Source: Bacillota bacterium (lineage in GTDB: Bacteria > Bacillota > Clostridia > Christensenellales > SZUA-584). Taken from it: a stretch of DNA of 64,000 nt. Below are positions 51,957 to 61,838 of the stretch, piece by piece. The stretch spans positions 62,001 through 126,000 of the forward strand of contig JAEYPO010000030.1 in the NCBI GenBank assembly GCA_023410595.1, given 5' to 3'. Every line of letters starts with the position of its first letter. The first letter of the stretch is position 1. Below the pieces are notes generated by a model. It was not told where the DNA came from. It was given only the letters and a program-made list of their open reading frames with translations, and did no database searches. The translations under genes and the position numbers were made by a program.

Positions 51957-52039
51957 GGGGGGGGCGGCAAAAAACAGTTTTTTATCAAAAATAGCTTTTT
52001 TGATGGATGCCGCTTATCGTTACGATTAACTAAATATAA

Positions 52040-53212
52040 TTAGCTTTTTTTACTTCTTAAATTCCACGAATCAGACTTATACATATTGAGCCCGGGATCC
52101 TGTATTATCCCCCCGTCCAAAGCTGCTTCATGTGCCTGCAAAAAATCCAAATCCACGGTAACGCCCCAACCCGGGCCTTCAGGCAGGCTGAAACATCCAT
52201 CTGTCACTATTGGATAAGGAACTCCTGCGTCTTTAACATAAGAATCGGAAAAATCATTAAAATGCTCCAATATTTTTCCGTTTCTCAAGGTTGCCATGAG
52301 ATGTATATTTGCTGTCGTGGCAATTATGCCGCCCACATTATGCGGCGCGCACATGATTGAAAAAGCCTCTGCAGTCGACGCGATCTTCTTTACTTCCAGT
52401 AAACCGCCGCACTGTGAGATGTCAGGCTGCACAATATTTACAAGGCGGTCTTTAAATGCTTCGTTATATGCCATTGAGAGGTACCATCTCTCGCCGGCCG
52501 CTATAGGTACTGTCGTATGGTCAATCACATACTTCAACGCTCCTATGTCAAGCGGCCTGCAAGGCTCCTCCACAAACCCCGGTTTAAACCTCTCCAGGTC
52601 TTTGCATATCTCGACGGCCTGATACCCCGAAAACCTGCCATGCATTTCAATGAACATCTGAACATTATCGCCAACCGCATCATGGACGGCTTCGATCAAA
52701 TCAAACGAATGATGATACTGCTCTCTAGTAAGCTCCATGTTTCCATTGCCAAAGGGATCGAATTTCAGCCCCTTGTAACCCTGTGCCACCACTTTCCTTG
52801 CTGATTCGTAAAATGCCTCCGGCGTGCGTTCTATGGTATACCATCCGTTCGCATAGGCAGGTATTTTATCTCTCACAGCTCCGCCGATAAGCTTATAAAC
52901 AGGCAGGCCTGCCTTTTTGCCTATACAATCCCAGCATGCCATTTCTACGAGGGCAAGGCCCGTCATTGTCACCTGTCCTGGCGCTCCAAAATCAAGCAGC
53001 GTCAATTTATTGTAGAGGCTCTCTATATCGTATACGTCATGCCCTATGATATGACGTCTTATATCCTTCAGGTATTCACGGACGGTGTGCGTTTTACCCA
53101 CAATATGAGCTTCGCCGAAGCCGCAAATTCCCTCATCCGTTTCTATCATTGCGTATGTCAAATTGCGCCATCCGGTGCAGATCGTAAAACATTTATAATC
53201 CTTTATCTTCAT
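52040..53212 (-). CDS. Enolase-superfamily sugar acid dehydratase (mandelate racemase type)
   Basis: A 390-residue enzyme: N-terminal capping domain (about 1-120) and TIM barrel. KFDPFG (base region with K-x-D), IEMHGRF, FVEEPCRP and AAGER hold metal and general-base positions, and His in MCAPHNVGG is the second catalytic base. The pattern is that of galactonate/gluconate-type dehydratases that yield 2-keto-3-deoxy acids. The start at 53212 overlaps the stop of the upstream dehydrogenase by four bases. It is the last gene of the operon. Confidence 0.85.
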   Translation of the reverse strand: MKIKDYKCFTICTGWRNLTYAMIETDEGICGFGEAHIVGKTHTVREYLKDIRRHIIGHDVYDIESLYNKLTLLDFGAPGQVTMTGLALVEMACWDCIGKKAGLPVYKLIGGAVRDKIPAYANGWYTIERTPEAFYESARKVVAQGYKGLKFDPFGNGNMELTREQYHHSFDLIEAVHDAVGDNVQMFIEMHGRFSGYQAVEICKDLERFKPGFVEEPCRPLDIGALKYVIDHTTVPIAAGERWYLSMAYNEAFKDRLVNIVQPDISQCGGLLEVKKIASTAEAFSIMCAPHNVGGIIATTANIHLMATLRNGKILEHFNDFSDSYVKDAGVPYPIVTDGCFSLPEGPGWGVTVDLDFLQAHEAALDGGIIQDPGLNMYKSDSWNLRSKKS

Positions 53213-54351
53213 ATTTCCTCCCATTGCTTATGCGTCTGCTTAAAATGCCTTCCCATACTGTCGGCCGCCAGGATTGCGCTATAGATCATGTCTTGCATGA
53301 CCATGAACGGTTCGCACTCCATATGGTATCCCCCGACCATTGAGGCCGCAACGGCGCGGATATTCTCTTCGATTTCATCTTTAATACGGATATCCGCTAA
53401 TGTCACGGGCAGGCCGACATCTATCAAAAACTTTGTAATGGTTTCGATCTCCTGCATATCCGCGTTTTCCAGCATCATCTGGCATAGTATTCCATATGCG
53501 ACAAGCTCGCCGTGCAGCATGTCTTTGCACTGAGGCAGCGTGGAGAAACCGACCTGAAAACCATGCGCGCCTGTTGAGCCGTTGTTCTCGAACCCAAGGC
53601 CGCTCATTAATGTGTTCGCCTCTACCACATCCTCAAATGACTTTGTGCATAGCTTTGCCTCCGCCGCCATCTTCGCTCTTCGTCCTTCTCTGAGAATCAC
53701 ATCGTACGTCAGCTTTGCAATGGCGATTCCGGTAAGAGTGCGATTGCAGCCGCCCTCGACAAAGTTAGGCGCATCCGCCTGTATACACGCGCGCACTTCG
53801 ATATACGTAGCCAGTGCGTCCCCCATACCTGCCGCAAACAGCCTTACCGGCGCCTGTACGATGATGCTGGTGTCTGCCAGCACGATATCCGGATTTGTTG
53901 GATAAAACACCTCATGGCTGTGCGAACCGTCTTCATTATACAGCACTGACAGGGCGCTCGTAGGTGCATCGGATGAAGCGGAAGTAGGCACAATTATAAT
54001 CGCGGATTTTAGCGCGTGCCTTACGCCCTTTGCAACATCAATAAGCTTGCCGCCGCCTATGCCGACCACTGCATTGAAACCGCCGCTGCGGTATTTCTCG
54101 GCTATACGGGCAATCTCCACCGCGGTGGCCTGCTTTTTCTTTGAATCGAATCGCTCCACGGTGATTTTAGAGGGCGGATATAATGATTTTAATTTTTCCG
54201 ACAGTACGGAATAAAACGTTCCGCCTATGATTGCGAGAACATTTTCTCCGAACCTTGCCGTGTACTTTGGAAGATTGTCCATTTCTCCCGGGCCTTGTAT
54301 GTACTTGCCCGGCGCGGTCATTGCGCGCATGCGCGTGCCAATCCTTTTCAT
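53209..54351 (-). CDS. GldA-like iron/zinc alcohol dehydrogenase
   Basis: A 380-residue dehydrogenase of the glycerol dehydrogenase group. NAD motif GIGGGKLIDVAKGV, PTSASSDAPTSALSV, and metal ligands Asp in AGMGDALATY, His in STGAHGF and His in LHGELVAYG are kept. It could reduce a short aldehyde from aldol cleavage (glyceraldehyde, glycolaldehyde or lactaldehyde) or oxidise a polyol. Coupled by a four-base overlap to the dehydratase gene. Confidence 0.85.
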   Translation of the reverse strand: MKRIGTRMRAMTAPGKYIQGPGEMDNLPKYTARFGENVLAIIGGTFYSVLSEKLKSLYPPSKITVERFDSKKKQATAVEIARIAEKYRSGGFNAVVGIGGGKLIDVAKGVRHALKSAIIIVPTSASSDAPTSALSVLYNEDGSHSHEVFYPTNPDIVLADTSIIVQAPVRLFAAGMGDALATYIEVRACIQADAPNFVEGGCNRTLTGIAIAKLTYDVILREGRRAKMAAEAKLCTKSFEDVVEANTLMSGLGFENNGSTGAHGFQVGFSTLPQCKDMLHGELVAYGILCQMMLENADMQEIETITKFLIDVGLPVTLADIRIKDEIEENIRAVAASMVGGYHMECEPFMVMQDMIYSAILAADSMGRHFKQTHKQWEEI

Positions 54352-54393
54352 ATTACCCTTCTAACCGCTGTAATAGATATCTTAGCCTTCTTA

Positions 54394-55368
54394 TCAGCGA
54401 ACGCAGTAAATCGGGCGGCCGTCAAGCAAAGCCGACACTACGTTCTCAGCCGTTTTACGCTGCAGCTCCTTAACCGCGTCCTCCGAGCACCAGCCTATAT
54501 GCGGCGTCAACGCTACCTTAGGATGATTCAATAATACAGAGCCTGCAAAATCTTCAGATGAGATCACGTCCAAACCTGCATACGCTACTTTCCCTGATTC
54601 CAAAGCTTTGATAAGAAAGTCTTCGTCGATTATTCCGCCTCGCGCCGTATTGACGATCACAATGCCGTCTTTCATCCGAGCGAATTCGCTTTTAGAAAGA
54701 AGCCCTCTGGTCGTGCTGCTTAGCGGTACATGGATAGATATGACGTCCGCTAGTGATAACGCTTTGTCAAGCTGCAAGAAAGAGACCCAATCATAGGCGT
54801 CTTTTTGGATAAAATACGGGTCGAAAACTACAATTCTTTTTACGAAAGACGCCATCTTCCGTGCCACGTCGCGGGCAATATTGCCAAACCCGAGCAAGCA
54901 TAACGTACACTCCGACAGGCGCTTGATAGGACGTACTGCATCATAGGTAAAAGCCTTCTTCAACAGCAGGTCTCTTGATTCGGTGATCTTTCTCATAGCG
55001 TTCAATATATGTGCGATCGCCGTATTCGCTACTTCGTCAATACAATAATCAGGAACGTTTGCAACGTAAATATTCTTTTTAGCTGCGGCTTCCAAATCTA
55101 TCGTGTCTACGCCTATTGCATATCGTGCTATTACCTTGCATTTTTGCATAGATGAGATGACGTCCGCGTCTATTTTCGCAAACTGTACTATCAGAGCGTC
55201 GGCGTCCTTTACATATTTTTTTATTTCCCCGGGTTCTTTGACGCCGCCCGGAATGATTTTTGTGCAGTCTACAATCTCAACGTCGCCGCCCAGCCGTTTA
55301 AAAACGCTGTACTCCTCGTTAAGATCAGGGTAATAATAATCCGTTATAACTATCTTATACTGGCTCAT
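54394..55368 (-). CDS. D-isomer 2-hydroxyacid dehydrogenase
   Basis: A 324-residue NAD enzyme: CLLGFGNIARDVARKM (NAD fold), catalytic Arg in VNTARGGII, Glu near DVISSED and His in LTPHIGW. It resembles the C-terminal-binding-protein/phosphoglycerate dehydrogenase branch and not VanH. The start overlaps the kinase gene stop by four bases. Likely reduces or oxidises a 2-keto/2-hydroxy acid of the pathway. Confidence 0.85.
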   Translation of the reverse strand: MSQYKIVITDYYYPDLNEEYSVFKRLGGDVEIVDCTKIIPGGVKEPGEIKKYVKDADALIVQFAKIDADVISSMQKCKVIARYAIGVDTIDLEAAAKKNIYVANVPDYCIDEVANTAIAHILNAMRKITESRDLLLKKAFTYDAVRPIKRLSECTLCLLGFGNIARDVARKMASFVKRIVVFDPYFIQKDAYDWVSFLQLDKALSLADVISIHVPLSSTTRGLLSKSEFARMKDGIVIVNTARGGIIDEDFLIKALESGKVAYAGLDVISSEDFAGSVLLNHPKVALTPHIGWCSEDAVKELQRKTAENVVSALLDGRPIYCVR

Positions 55369-56399
55369 TTCACTATACCCGCCTTACGTGCGATCGATAG
55401 TATACCCGTTATGCTCAGGCTATCGATCTCGTTGCTATCGCTAATGCAGTTTACGTTTGCGTTTGGAGCTCGACGCTTCAATACATAACTGTAAAGCCTG
55501 CAGCGTTCTTTCCCTCCAACCAGCGCGAAACAATTATGAAAATCACCGCACATTGCGGAAAGCTGATCAATAGCCAGCATATCCTCGGCAGCTATCAGCG
55601 CTTCATAAAACAGATGGCGTTCATACCACTTTGTATCGAGCAGTACCTCAAGAAACCTCGGGAACATGAGCGCCCGGACGATGCCGCCCTTGCCTATCCA
55701 GTCAATTGCATTTTCAACGATGCTTTCATCAAAATAGTCTTGTGGCTTTTCATCTGAGTTGTCCCGCTTTTCGACAGATTTGCCGACAAACGTGTGATTC
55801 ATCACAGCGTCATAGAGCTGGCCGCTCATGGTTGTCAGGCTGCCCAGTACCGCCCCGTCGCTGCCTACAGGTATAAACTTTGTATGTGAGGATAGTACGA
55901 CCATAGTACCAGGGATTTCAAAATCTTTGCGTTTTGTCATTCCCACAACCTGTACTTCTTCACCGCGCATAAAATCCAGCTCACCCACCTGGGCTGTCGG
56001 TGCCTCGACGCCCGCCCGCATACTGTTCTTTATCCCCCGGACAAAGAAAACGGGTATATCCGCATCCACGATGCCGGTATCCGTAACCTTTGTTATCGTC
56101 TGGGCCAGCATGTCTTCTGTACACGGAGCCATCAGGTGAGGTATCTCATAAAGGCCAATTTCCGATGTGATCATTCCGGACGATAATACAGCTTTCAGAT
56201 CTTTCGGCTTTATACCCGCCTCTATGACGGCATCCTGGATGATCTTCCTTAAGGCTTCGCGCAATGGCTGTTTGCTTCCCGTTGTTGCGGTATCTTTTAC
56301 CCCAACGTTTATCTTTGCCATTCCGAATATGCTGCCGGTTTCGTCGACGATATAAGCGCGAGAATTCGTGGTTCCGCAGTCAATAGTTGAATAGAACAT
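55365..56399 (-). CDS. 2-keto-3-deoxy sugar acid kinase, DgoK-like
   Basis: A 344-residue protein of the 2-dehydro-3-deoxygalactonokinase family. The phosphate loop IDCGTTNSRAYIVD at the N terminus, SSGMITSEIGLYEIPHL and FVRGIKN are DgoK hallmarks, as is VVLSSHTKFIPV. It would phosphorylate the 2-keto-3-deoxy acid made by the dehydratase. It shares one base with the aldolase-like gene upstream (TAATG). Confidence 0.85.
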   Translation of the reverse strand: MFYSTIDCGTTNSRAYIVDETGSIFGMAKINVGVKDTATTGSKQPLREALRKIIQDAVIEAGIKPKDLKAVLSSGMITSEIGLYEIPHLMAPCTEDMLAQTITKVTDTGIVDADIPVFFVRGIKNSMRAGVEAPTAQVGELDFMRGEEVQVVGMTKRKDFEIPGTMVVLSSHTKFIPVGSDGAVLGSLTTMSGQLYDAVMNHTFVGKSVEKRDNSDEKPQDYFDESIVENAIDWIGKGGIVRALMFPRFLEVLLDTKWYERHLFYEALIAAEDMLAIDQLSAMCGDFHNCFALVGGKERCRLYSYVLKRRAPNANVNCISDSNEIDSLSITGILSIARKAGIVK

Positions 56400-57283
56400 T
56401 AAATCAACTCCATATTAGCTAAAGCCTTCGAAATTGAAGCTTTTTCTTCCGTGGTGGCAGGAACAAAGGGGGCTCTTGGATACGCCTTCATGATGCCTTT
56501 GATCTCCGCTATCGCATATATTGCTAGTTGCGTAGACCTTGCGATGTACATGATATCCCTTAAGCGATTGATATTGAATTGTGTGATCTTGCTTTCCTCC
56601 AGCTTACCGTCCATAGACTGCTGCCACATCATTTTACACAGTTCCGGGAATACGTTTCCAATACCGGGTATATACGCGCGGCAGCCAAGAACATAAGCCG
56701 ACACCCACATCGCCTCGGTTCCAAGCGCGATGTCAAAGTTTTCATCCATGAGTTCGCGCGCATATACCGCAAACGTCATAATATCAAAGGTCGCATCCTT
56801 TATGCCGTTGAGTCCTACTTCTTTAAGCGTACGCATAACCTTTAAGCTGGTCTCATACCCCTGAAATTTAGGGTTATGATATGCGTAAACGGGGAAGCCC
56901 TTTACGGCTTTAATCACATCGCTGTAGTAGTTTATCAACTCGATTTCTGTATACTTAAAATAGTAAGGTCCGACCGCGGAAGCCGCATCGCATCCGATTT
57001 CCGCCGCGTGCCGTGTCAACTCTATCGTATCTTTTGTATTTGTTGTTCCGGTATGAACAATTATTTTCGTCTCCGGAAGAGCCGCCTTCTTTACGATCTC
57101 GGCCACGCGCTTACGCTCTGCCATTGTCATTAATGGTCCGCAGCCATAAGAGCCGCATATAAATAAACCGTCCACTCTTGGCGAAAGGTATTCGACAAGT
57201 CTTACAAGATTCTTTTCATCCAGAACTCCATACTCATCAAATGGAGTAATCATCGGGGGAACGACCCCATTCATTTTAAACAT
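56399..57283 (-). CDS. DHDPS-family 2-keto-3-deoxy sugar acid aldolase (KDGA-like)
   Basis: A 294-residue TIM barrel with catalytic Tyr in YAYHNPKF and Schiff-base Lys in GIKDATFD. The usual GSTGE is GSYGCGPL here, closer to the GTTGLGP form of KDG/KDPG aldolases, which supports cleavage of the deoxy acid (or its phosphate) to pyruvate and an aldehyde. AAGGAG lies seven bases before ATG 57283. It precedes the kinase gene in a coupled arrangement. Confidence 0.8.
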   Translation of the reverse strand: MFKMNGVVPPMITPFDEYGVLDEKNLVRLVEYLSPRVDGLFICGSYGCGPLMTMAERKRVAEIVKKAALPETKIIVHTGTTNTKDTIELTRHAAEIGCDAASAVGPYYFKYTEIELINYYSDVIKAVKGFPVYAYHNPKFQGYETSLKVMRTLKEVGLNGIKDATFDIMTFAVYARELMDENFDIALGTEAMWVSAYVLGCRAYIPGIGNVFPELCKMMWQQSMDGKLEESKITQFNINRLRDIMYIARSTQLAIYAIAEIKGIMKAYPRAPFVPATTEEKASISKALANMELI

Positions 57284-57322
57284 TCATTTTCTCCTTATTG
57301 TATATCTTTTTATGCTTTTATT

Positions 57323-58000
57323 TCAGTCACTGATTGCCACCATACATAACGGCGCCGCTTCTGCGCCCTCCCATCTTACCGGGAAAGCGCATATCATTTT
57401 GACTTTCCCCTTTAGTTCAAGTAATTTTCGCGTGTTCACATCTTCAAAAAGCAATAATGTGCGAGGGGTACCTTCCATATGATCAAGAAGCGCTTTATGG
57501 ACAGGGAATCCTTGCGTGGCCGGGCTGTCAACACCGACGACATCGATAGCTATGGCTTTCAGTTTTGGGAAATTCTTGCGCAGGTAAACCGCCGCATCAG
57601 GCGTTAAAGACGGAAAGTCATCCGTAAACGCCGCAGGATCCGTTTCTCTTAAGTCTGCATACCCCGTATATATACAAAGAATATCAGACTGGTTCATTTC
57701 ATTTTCAATGCTCATTATATCTTCAAGGGTTATTCTTCCTCCCTTTTTACGTTTGAAGTTCGCAATATAGGGATTCGTATATAAAAAATCTTCAATAGGA
57801 ATTTCGTCGATAGTCCTGCCGGTCGGACAAAAATGGCAAGGAGCGTCTACATGCGTACCGTTATGCATATGGTGATAGACAGAATATGCGTTACATATGC
57901 CGCCCTTGGAAAAGCTCAATACCGCTTCGAGCTTTTCGGAAGGATTTGTAGGCCATTTAGGAGCAGTTTCGTTTAAAAAATAACTAATTTCTGTCAGCAT
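57323..58000 (-). CDS. Cyclase-family metal-dependent hydrolase
   Basis: A 225-residue protein of the PF04199 group, which includes kynurenine formamidase. The metal motif HNGTHVDAPCHF (HxGTHxDxPxH) is complete, and HKALLDHMEGTPR with ALAIDVVGVDSP-like AIAIDVVGVDSP follows. ATG 58000 has GGAG seven bases upstream; the longer frame runs through the intergenic hairpin. In a sugar-acid operon it may open a lactone or hydrolyse an amide; this is inference. Confidence 0.85.
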   Translation of the reverse strand: MLTEISYFLNETAPKWPTNPSEKLEAVLSFSKGGICNAYSVYHHMHNGTHVDAPCHFCPTGRTIDEIPIEDFLYTNPYIANFKRKKGGRITLEDIMSIENEMNQSDILCIYTGYADLRETDPAAFTDDFPSLTPDAAVYLRKNFPKLKAIAIDVVGVDSPATQGFPVHKALLDHMEGTPRTLLLFEDVNTRKLLELKGKVKMICAFPVRWEGAEAAPLCMVAISD

Positions 58001-58054
58001 GATTTTTCTCCAATAATTTCTGGGCAAGCTTGGATTCGATATCCTAGAGCAGGA

Positions 58055-58081
58055 CGGGTCTGTCTGAAACAGACAGACCCG
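58055..58081 (-). promoter_or_regulatory. Strong palindromic hairpin between binding-protein and cyclase genes
   Basis: CGGGTCTGTCT and AGACAGACCCG form an 11-bp perfect stem with a five-base loop. No T run follows on the minus strand, so it probably stabilises the binding-protein mRNA or lowers downstream expression. Confidence 0.6.
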
Positions 58082-58106
58082 CTGCCCTCTGTTGCATGTA
58101 CTTTTG

Positions 58107-59264
58107 TCAGCGTGTCGGAAGAGGGCATACATCCTGCTCTACATAAGGAGCAGCTCCAACCTCAAGGTTGCCCCAGAGAGTTTCGTCGGCTACGTTTTCG
58201 GCAGTGATCACATTAACAGGCAGAGAGTATTCCGCTTCAGGATCCGTGCCGTAAAGCTTGCTTAAGATAGCGTTGACTGTAACAGCCATGTGCATCAGCG
58301 GGCTGTTTTCCGCGATCATATCCACATATCCGTCACGAATCGCCTTCAAACCGGTCGAATCGCCGTCGATGGACGCTATGATTATATGTCCGTTCTGTCC
58401 CGCGGGAACGAGCTTGTCTTTAACGCGCAGTCCCTCAATAACGCCCTGCATCATGAAATCCGAGTGTGAATAGATACAATTAATGTTGTCGTTGACTTCA
58501 AAAGCGTCCTGTATGCCGTCGAAAGCCACGTCGCTGGACCAGCCTGTATCTATTACCTGAACTATCTCACAATAATTGCATTGATCCATTATTTCATGGA
58601 ATCCCTTTTGACGCTTCTGCGCGCCGTCCTGTTCCAGGCCGCCTGCGATCTCAAGGATAACGCCCGGATTCTGTTCAGAAAACTGTGCCATAACATACTT
58701 CGCGCACTGACGCCCCATCTCTACCTGGTCGACTGAGATGTAAGAAGTAACATCGGCGCCAATAACGCCCATATCCACCGCAAAAACAGGATATCCTTCA
58801 TCCATGGCTGTTTTCACCGTAGGAGCTATCGCATAGCTGTCGCTGGGATGTACCAGAATCGCGTTGGGCTTCATCTGCTTAAGGTCGTTAAACATTGAAA
58901 CTTCTTTGTCCAGATCGTAATCCGACACATAGGATATAAATTCTCCTCCAGCCGCTTCCCAAATACCCTTCAGATAAGCAAGCCCGAAGCTGTTCCATCC
59001 GCTGCTCGTCTCATTGGTAACATAGCCAAGAACATAAGGCTTTCCGTTTTCATCAACGGCCGCTCCGGCTATGGGATTGTCCGCGGGTGCCGACGCTTCA
59101 GACGCCGCTTCTGTAGGGGCAGCAGGTTCCCCGGAAGCCGACGCTTCCGAAGGCGCCTCAGACGCCGATTGCCCTGCCGATTCTTGAGTCGGCGCACCGT
59201 TTGTACAACCGATCAGGCTAATTACCATTAGCAGTCCGATCATGATAGTAATAACCTTTTTCAT
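58107..59264 (-). CDS. Sugar ABC binding lipoprotein, RbsB-like
   Basis: A 385-residue lipoprotein. The signal peptide MKKVITIMIGLLMVISLIGC is followed by a long Ser/Ala/Glu-rich linker (about 20-65) and a Peripla_BP_4 sugar-binding fold (YVLGYVTNETSSGWNSFGLAYLKGIWEA). Gene order with permease and double ATPase is rbsB-type. The ligand should be a monosaccharide or sugar acid feeding the downstream enzymes. Confidence 0.87.
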   Translation of the reverse strand: MKKVITIMIGLLMVISLIGCTNGAPTQESAGQSASEAPSEASASGEPAAPTEAASEASAPADNPIAGAAVDENGKPYVLGYVTNETSSGWNSFGLAYLKGIWEAAGGEFISYVSDYDLDKEVSMFNDLKQMKPNAILVHPSDSYAIAPTVKTAMDEGYPVFAVDMGVIGADVTSYISVDQVEMGRQCAKYVMAQFSEQNPGVILEIAGGLEQDGAQKRQKGFHEIMDQCNYCEIVQVIDTGWSSDVAFDGIQDAFEVNDNINCIYSHSDFMMQGVIEGLRVKDKLVPAGQNGHIIIASIDGDSTGLKAIRDGYVDMIAENSPLMHMAVTVNAILSKLYGTDPEAEYSLPVNVITAENVADETLWGNLEVGAAPYVEQDVCPLPTR

Positions 59265-59309
59265 TTTTCTCCTCCTCTTACTATATAATTATCAGGTTTG
59301 CCTGATAAA

Positions 59310-60281
59310 TCATTGACCCTTGAGTTCTTTTCTGCGGCTTAACACGTCAAGCGCTATCGCGGTAAAAATTACAAGCCCCTTTATCGCGGTTTGCAGGTAG
59401 GGAGATACCGCAAGAAGATTCAAGCCATTATTGATCATAACGATGATCAGCGCGCCGATAATCGCGCCGAGAACACCTCCTTCACCCCCCGCCATGCTTA
59501 CGCCGCCTATAACTGCGCTCGCAATCGCGTCCAGCTCGCTTCCCTCACCAATGGTTACCTGCGCGCACATGATCCTTGATGTGATAATCAATGCGGCAAC
59601 AGAACTCATAAAACCGGAAATTATGTAAATGGCTATTCTATTCTTCACAACATTGATACCTGCGGTCCACGCGGCTCTCGGGTTACCGCCCATAGCATAA
59701 AGCTCTCTGCCGAACCTTGTGTACCTGAGCAGTATGATGCCAAGCACGGTAAACAAGATCAAAATCCATACGGAAACCGGTAGTTCAAGCAGCTCTCCCT
59801 GGCCGAATACAGAGTGTATCTCCGGAAGTCCGAAAACGGTCGTTCCATTAAGTATGAAGTGCGCCATGCCCTGGGTCATTTTTAGCATTGCCATGGTTGT
59901 TATGAACGCGGGCATTTTAAGAATGGCAATCGAGACGCCGTTTAAAAATCCTACAAACACGCCTATAAACAGCATAATGAGTACACATAACAGCCATGGA
60001 AGCTGATATTCCGTCATTAATATGGCCCCTATTGCGCTGCTCAATGCGGCCACGCCGCCGACGGAGAGGTCTATACCGCGGTCGATTATCACCATTGTCA
60101 TGCCAATAGTCATCAAGCCCGTCGTTGTGGCCTGCTGCAATATGTTGACGAGATTTGAAGGCGTAATATTTTTGCCTTCGGTCAATATCGCGATCAACGC
60201 AATTATCGCAAAGAAAATAACTACAACGCCGTTCTTCTTTACAAACGATATTATCGACTTTGTTTTGGGATCCTTTTTCAT
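59310..60281 (-). CDS. Sugar ABC permease, RbsC-like
   Basis: A 323-residue permease with about nine helices. TIGMTMVIIDRGIDLSVGGVAAL and ELDAIASAVIGGVSMAGGEGGVLGAIIGALI are RbsC hallmarks. A 20-base gap separates it from the ATPase gene. It transports the ligand of the 58107 protein. Confidence 0.88.
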   Translation of the reverse strand: MKKDPKTKSIISFVKKNGVVVIFFAIIALIAILTEGKNITPSNLVNILQQATTTGLMTIGMTMVIIDRGIDLSVGGVAALSSAIGAILMTEYQLPWLLCVLIMLFIGVFVGFLNGVSIAILKMPAFITTMAMLKMTQGMAHFILNGTTVFGLPEIHSVFGQGELLELPVSVWILILFTVLGIILLRYTRFGRELYAMGGNPRAAWTAGINVVKNRIAIYIISGFMSSVAALIITSRIMCAQVTIGEGSELDAIASAVIGGVSMAGGEGGVLGAIIGALIIVMINNGLNLLAVSPYLQTAIKGLVIFTAIALDVLSRRKELKGQ

Positions 60282-60301
60282 ACTCTTTTCCGCTCCTTGT
60301 T

Positions 60302-61816
60302 TTACTTAACCGCTAATGCAAAAGCATCTTCCCATGTGCTCCTGGAGGTATCCAGCTCGCCTGCAAGCCTGCCCTTGTTAAACACCAGCATACGTTCGGC
60401 CGCCGCGTGGACCTCTTCAAACTCACTTGAAATGATAATTACGCTTAGCCCGTCGTTTGCCATTTGACGAATCAACGAATATATCTTGTGAATCGCCCCG
60501 ACGTCTACCCCACGCGTCGGCTCGTCCAGTATGAGTATTTGGGTGTCTTTACTTATCCAGCGGGCCATAATGCCTTTCTGCTGATTGCCGCCGCTCAGCG
60601 AACCTATACTCATATCAGGATTGCGGGGAATAAGGTCAATAGTCTCGATTATTCGGTTAATGATCTCCGCACGTTTTGAGAAGTCGATAAACCCCATCCG
60701 CGATATTGCCGGAAGCGTCGATAAAACAATATTGTCGCCGATAGACATTTGAGGTATGATGCCTTCTTCCTTGCGGTCTTTAGGCACATAACCAAACCCT
60801 TTCAGCGCTGCCTGCAGCGGCGATGACGCATGATACTTTTCACCATTAAGCGCTATAGCGCCTGAGTACTCCGTCTCAATACCGAATAAAATCTTGCCGA
60901 CCTCAGAAATGCCTGAACCTGATACGCCCGATATACCCAATATCTCCCCTTGATGCAATTCAAACGATACGCCGTTTAAGATGTGTTTTAGTGAAAGGTT
61001 GTCCACCTTAAGGGCAACAGAGCGGTTATCGGAGTGCTTCCTCTCGTCATAAACATTGATTTGTTCCAGCGAGCAGTTTTCTTCGCTCTTGCCGACGATC
61101 GCGCTGACGATCTGGTCTTTGTTCAGCTCATTCGAGTTTTTTGTCATTATATGTCTGCCGTCGCGCAATACGGTGATCCGATCCGACAAGTCCAAAATCT
61201 CATCCAGCTTGTGCGAGATAAATACGATAGCAACTCCCTGCGCCTTTATCATGCGGATCTTTTCATGCATGATCTCCTGCTCTTTTATCGACAGGGCCGA
61301 GGTGGGTTCATCAAGTATCAGCACGCTCGGATTGTAGGATAATGCTTTTGCGAACTCCGCCAGCTGCTGCATGGACAGCGGCAGGTTTCCCATCTTTTCC
61401 TGCGGATTGATATCAAGGTTGAGCCTTTCGAGATACTCTTTGCATTTGTCATGACTTGCTTTCCAGTCGATGGCGCCGTTTTTCTTCCTGACGAAACGTT
61501 TTATCAGCAAATTTTCCGTGATCGTGAGATTTGGAAAATTATTAAGCTCCTGCCAAACCATCGATATGCTGTTGTTCTGCGCGTCACGGGGAGATGAAAA
61601 GTTGACCTGCTTTGAGTTTAAATAAATCTTTCCTCCGTCAGGCTGTAATGCACCCATTAATATTTTAACGAGTGTGGATTTACCGGCGCCGTTATGGCCG
61701 ACGATTGCATGAATCTCTTTCTTCAAATCAAAAGTCACATCATTCAATGCGTATACGCCGCCAAACTGCTTGCTTATATGGTCCAGCAATACAACGGTTT
61801 CATTGTCTGATTTCAT
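60302..61816 (-). CDS. Sugar ABC double ATPase, RbsA-like
   Basis: A 504-residue protein with two ATPase domains. The first has Walker A GHNGAGKST, signature LPLSMQQLAEFAKAL and Walker B VLILDEPTSAL; the second has a degenerate Walker A (GVSGSGISEVG), LSGGNQQKG and ILILDEPTRGVDVG, as usual for RbsA. ATG 61816 with AAAGGTG six bases upstream is preferred to the GTG three codons earlier. Confidence 0.88.
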   Translation of the reverse strand: MKSDNETVVLLDHISKQFGGVYALNDVTFDLKKEIHAIVGHNGAGKSTLVKILMGALQPDGGKIYLNSKQVNFSSPRDAQNNSISMVWQELNNFPNLTITENLLIKRFVRKKNGAIDWKASHDKCKEYLERLNLDINPQEKMGNLPLSMQQLAEFAKALSYNPSVLILDEPTSALSIKEQEIMHEKIRMIKAQGVAIVFISHKLDEILDLSDRITVLRDGRHIMTKNSNELNKDQIVSAIVGKSEENCSLEQINVYDERKHSDNRSVALKVDNLSLKHILNGVSFELHQGEILGISGVSGSGISEVGKILFGIETEYSGAIALNGEKYHASSPLQAALKGFGYVPKDRKEEGIIPQMSIGDNIVLSTLPAISRMGFIDFSKRAEIINRIIETIDLIPRNPDMSIGSLSGGNQQKGIMARWISKDTQILILDEPTRGVDVGAIHKIYSLIRQMANDGLSVIIISSEFEEVHAAAERMLVFNKGRLAGELDTSRSTWEDAFALAVK

Positions 61817-61838
61817 TTGCTTCACCTTTAATAATTAA

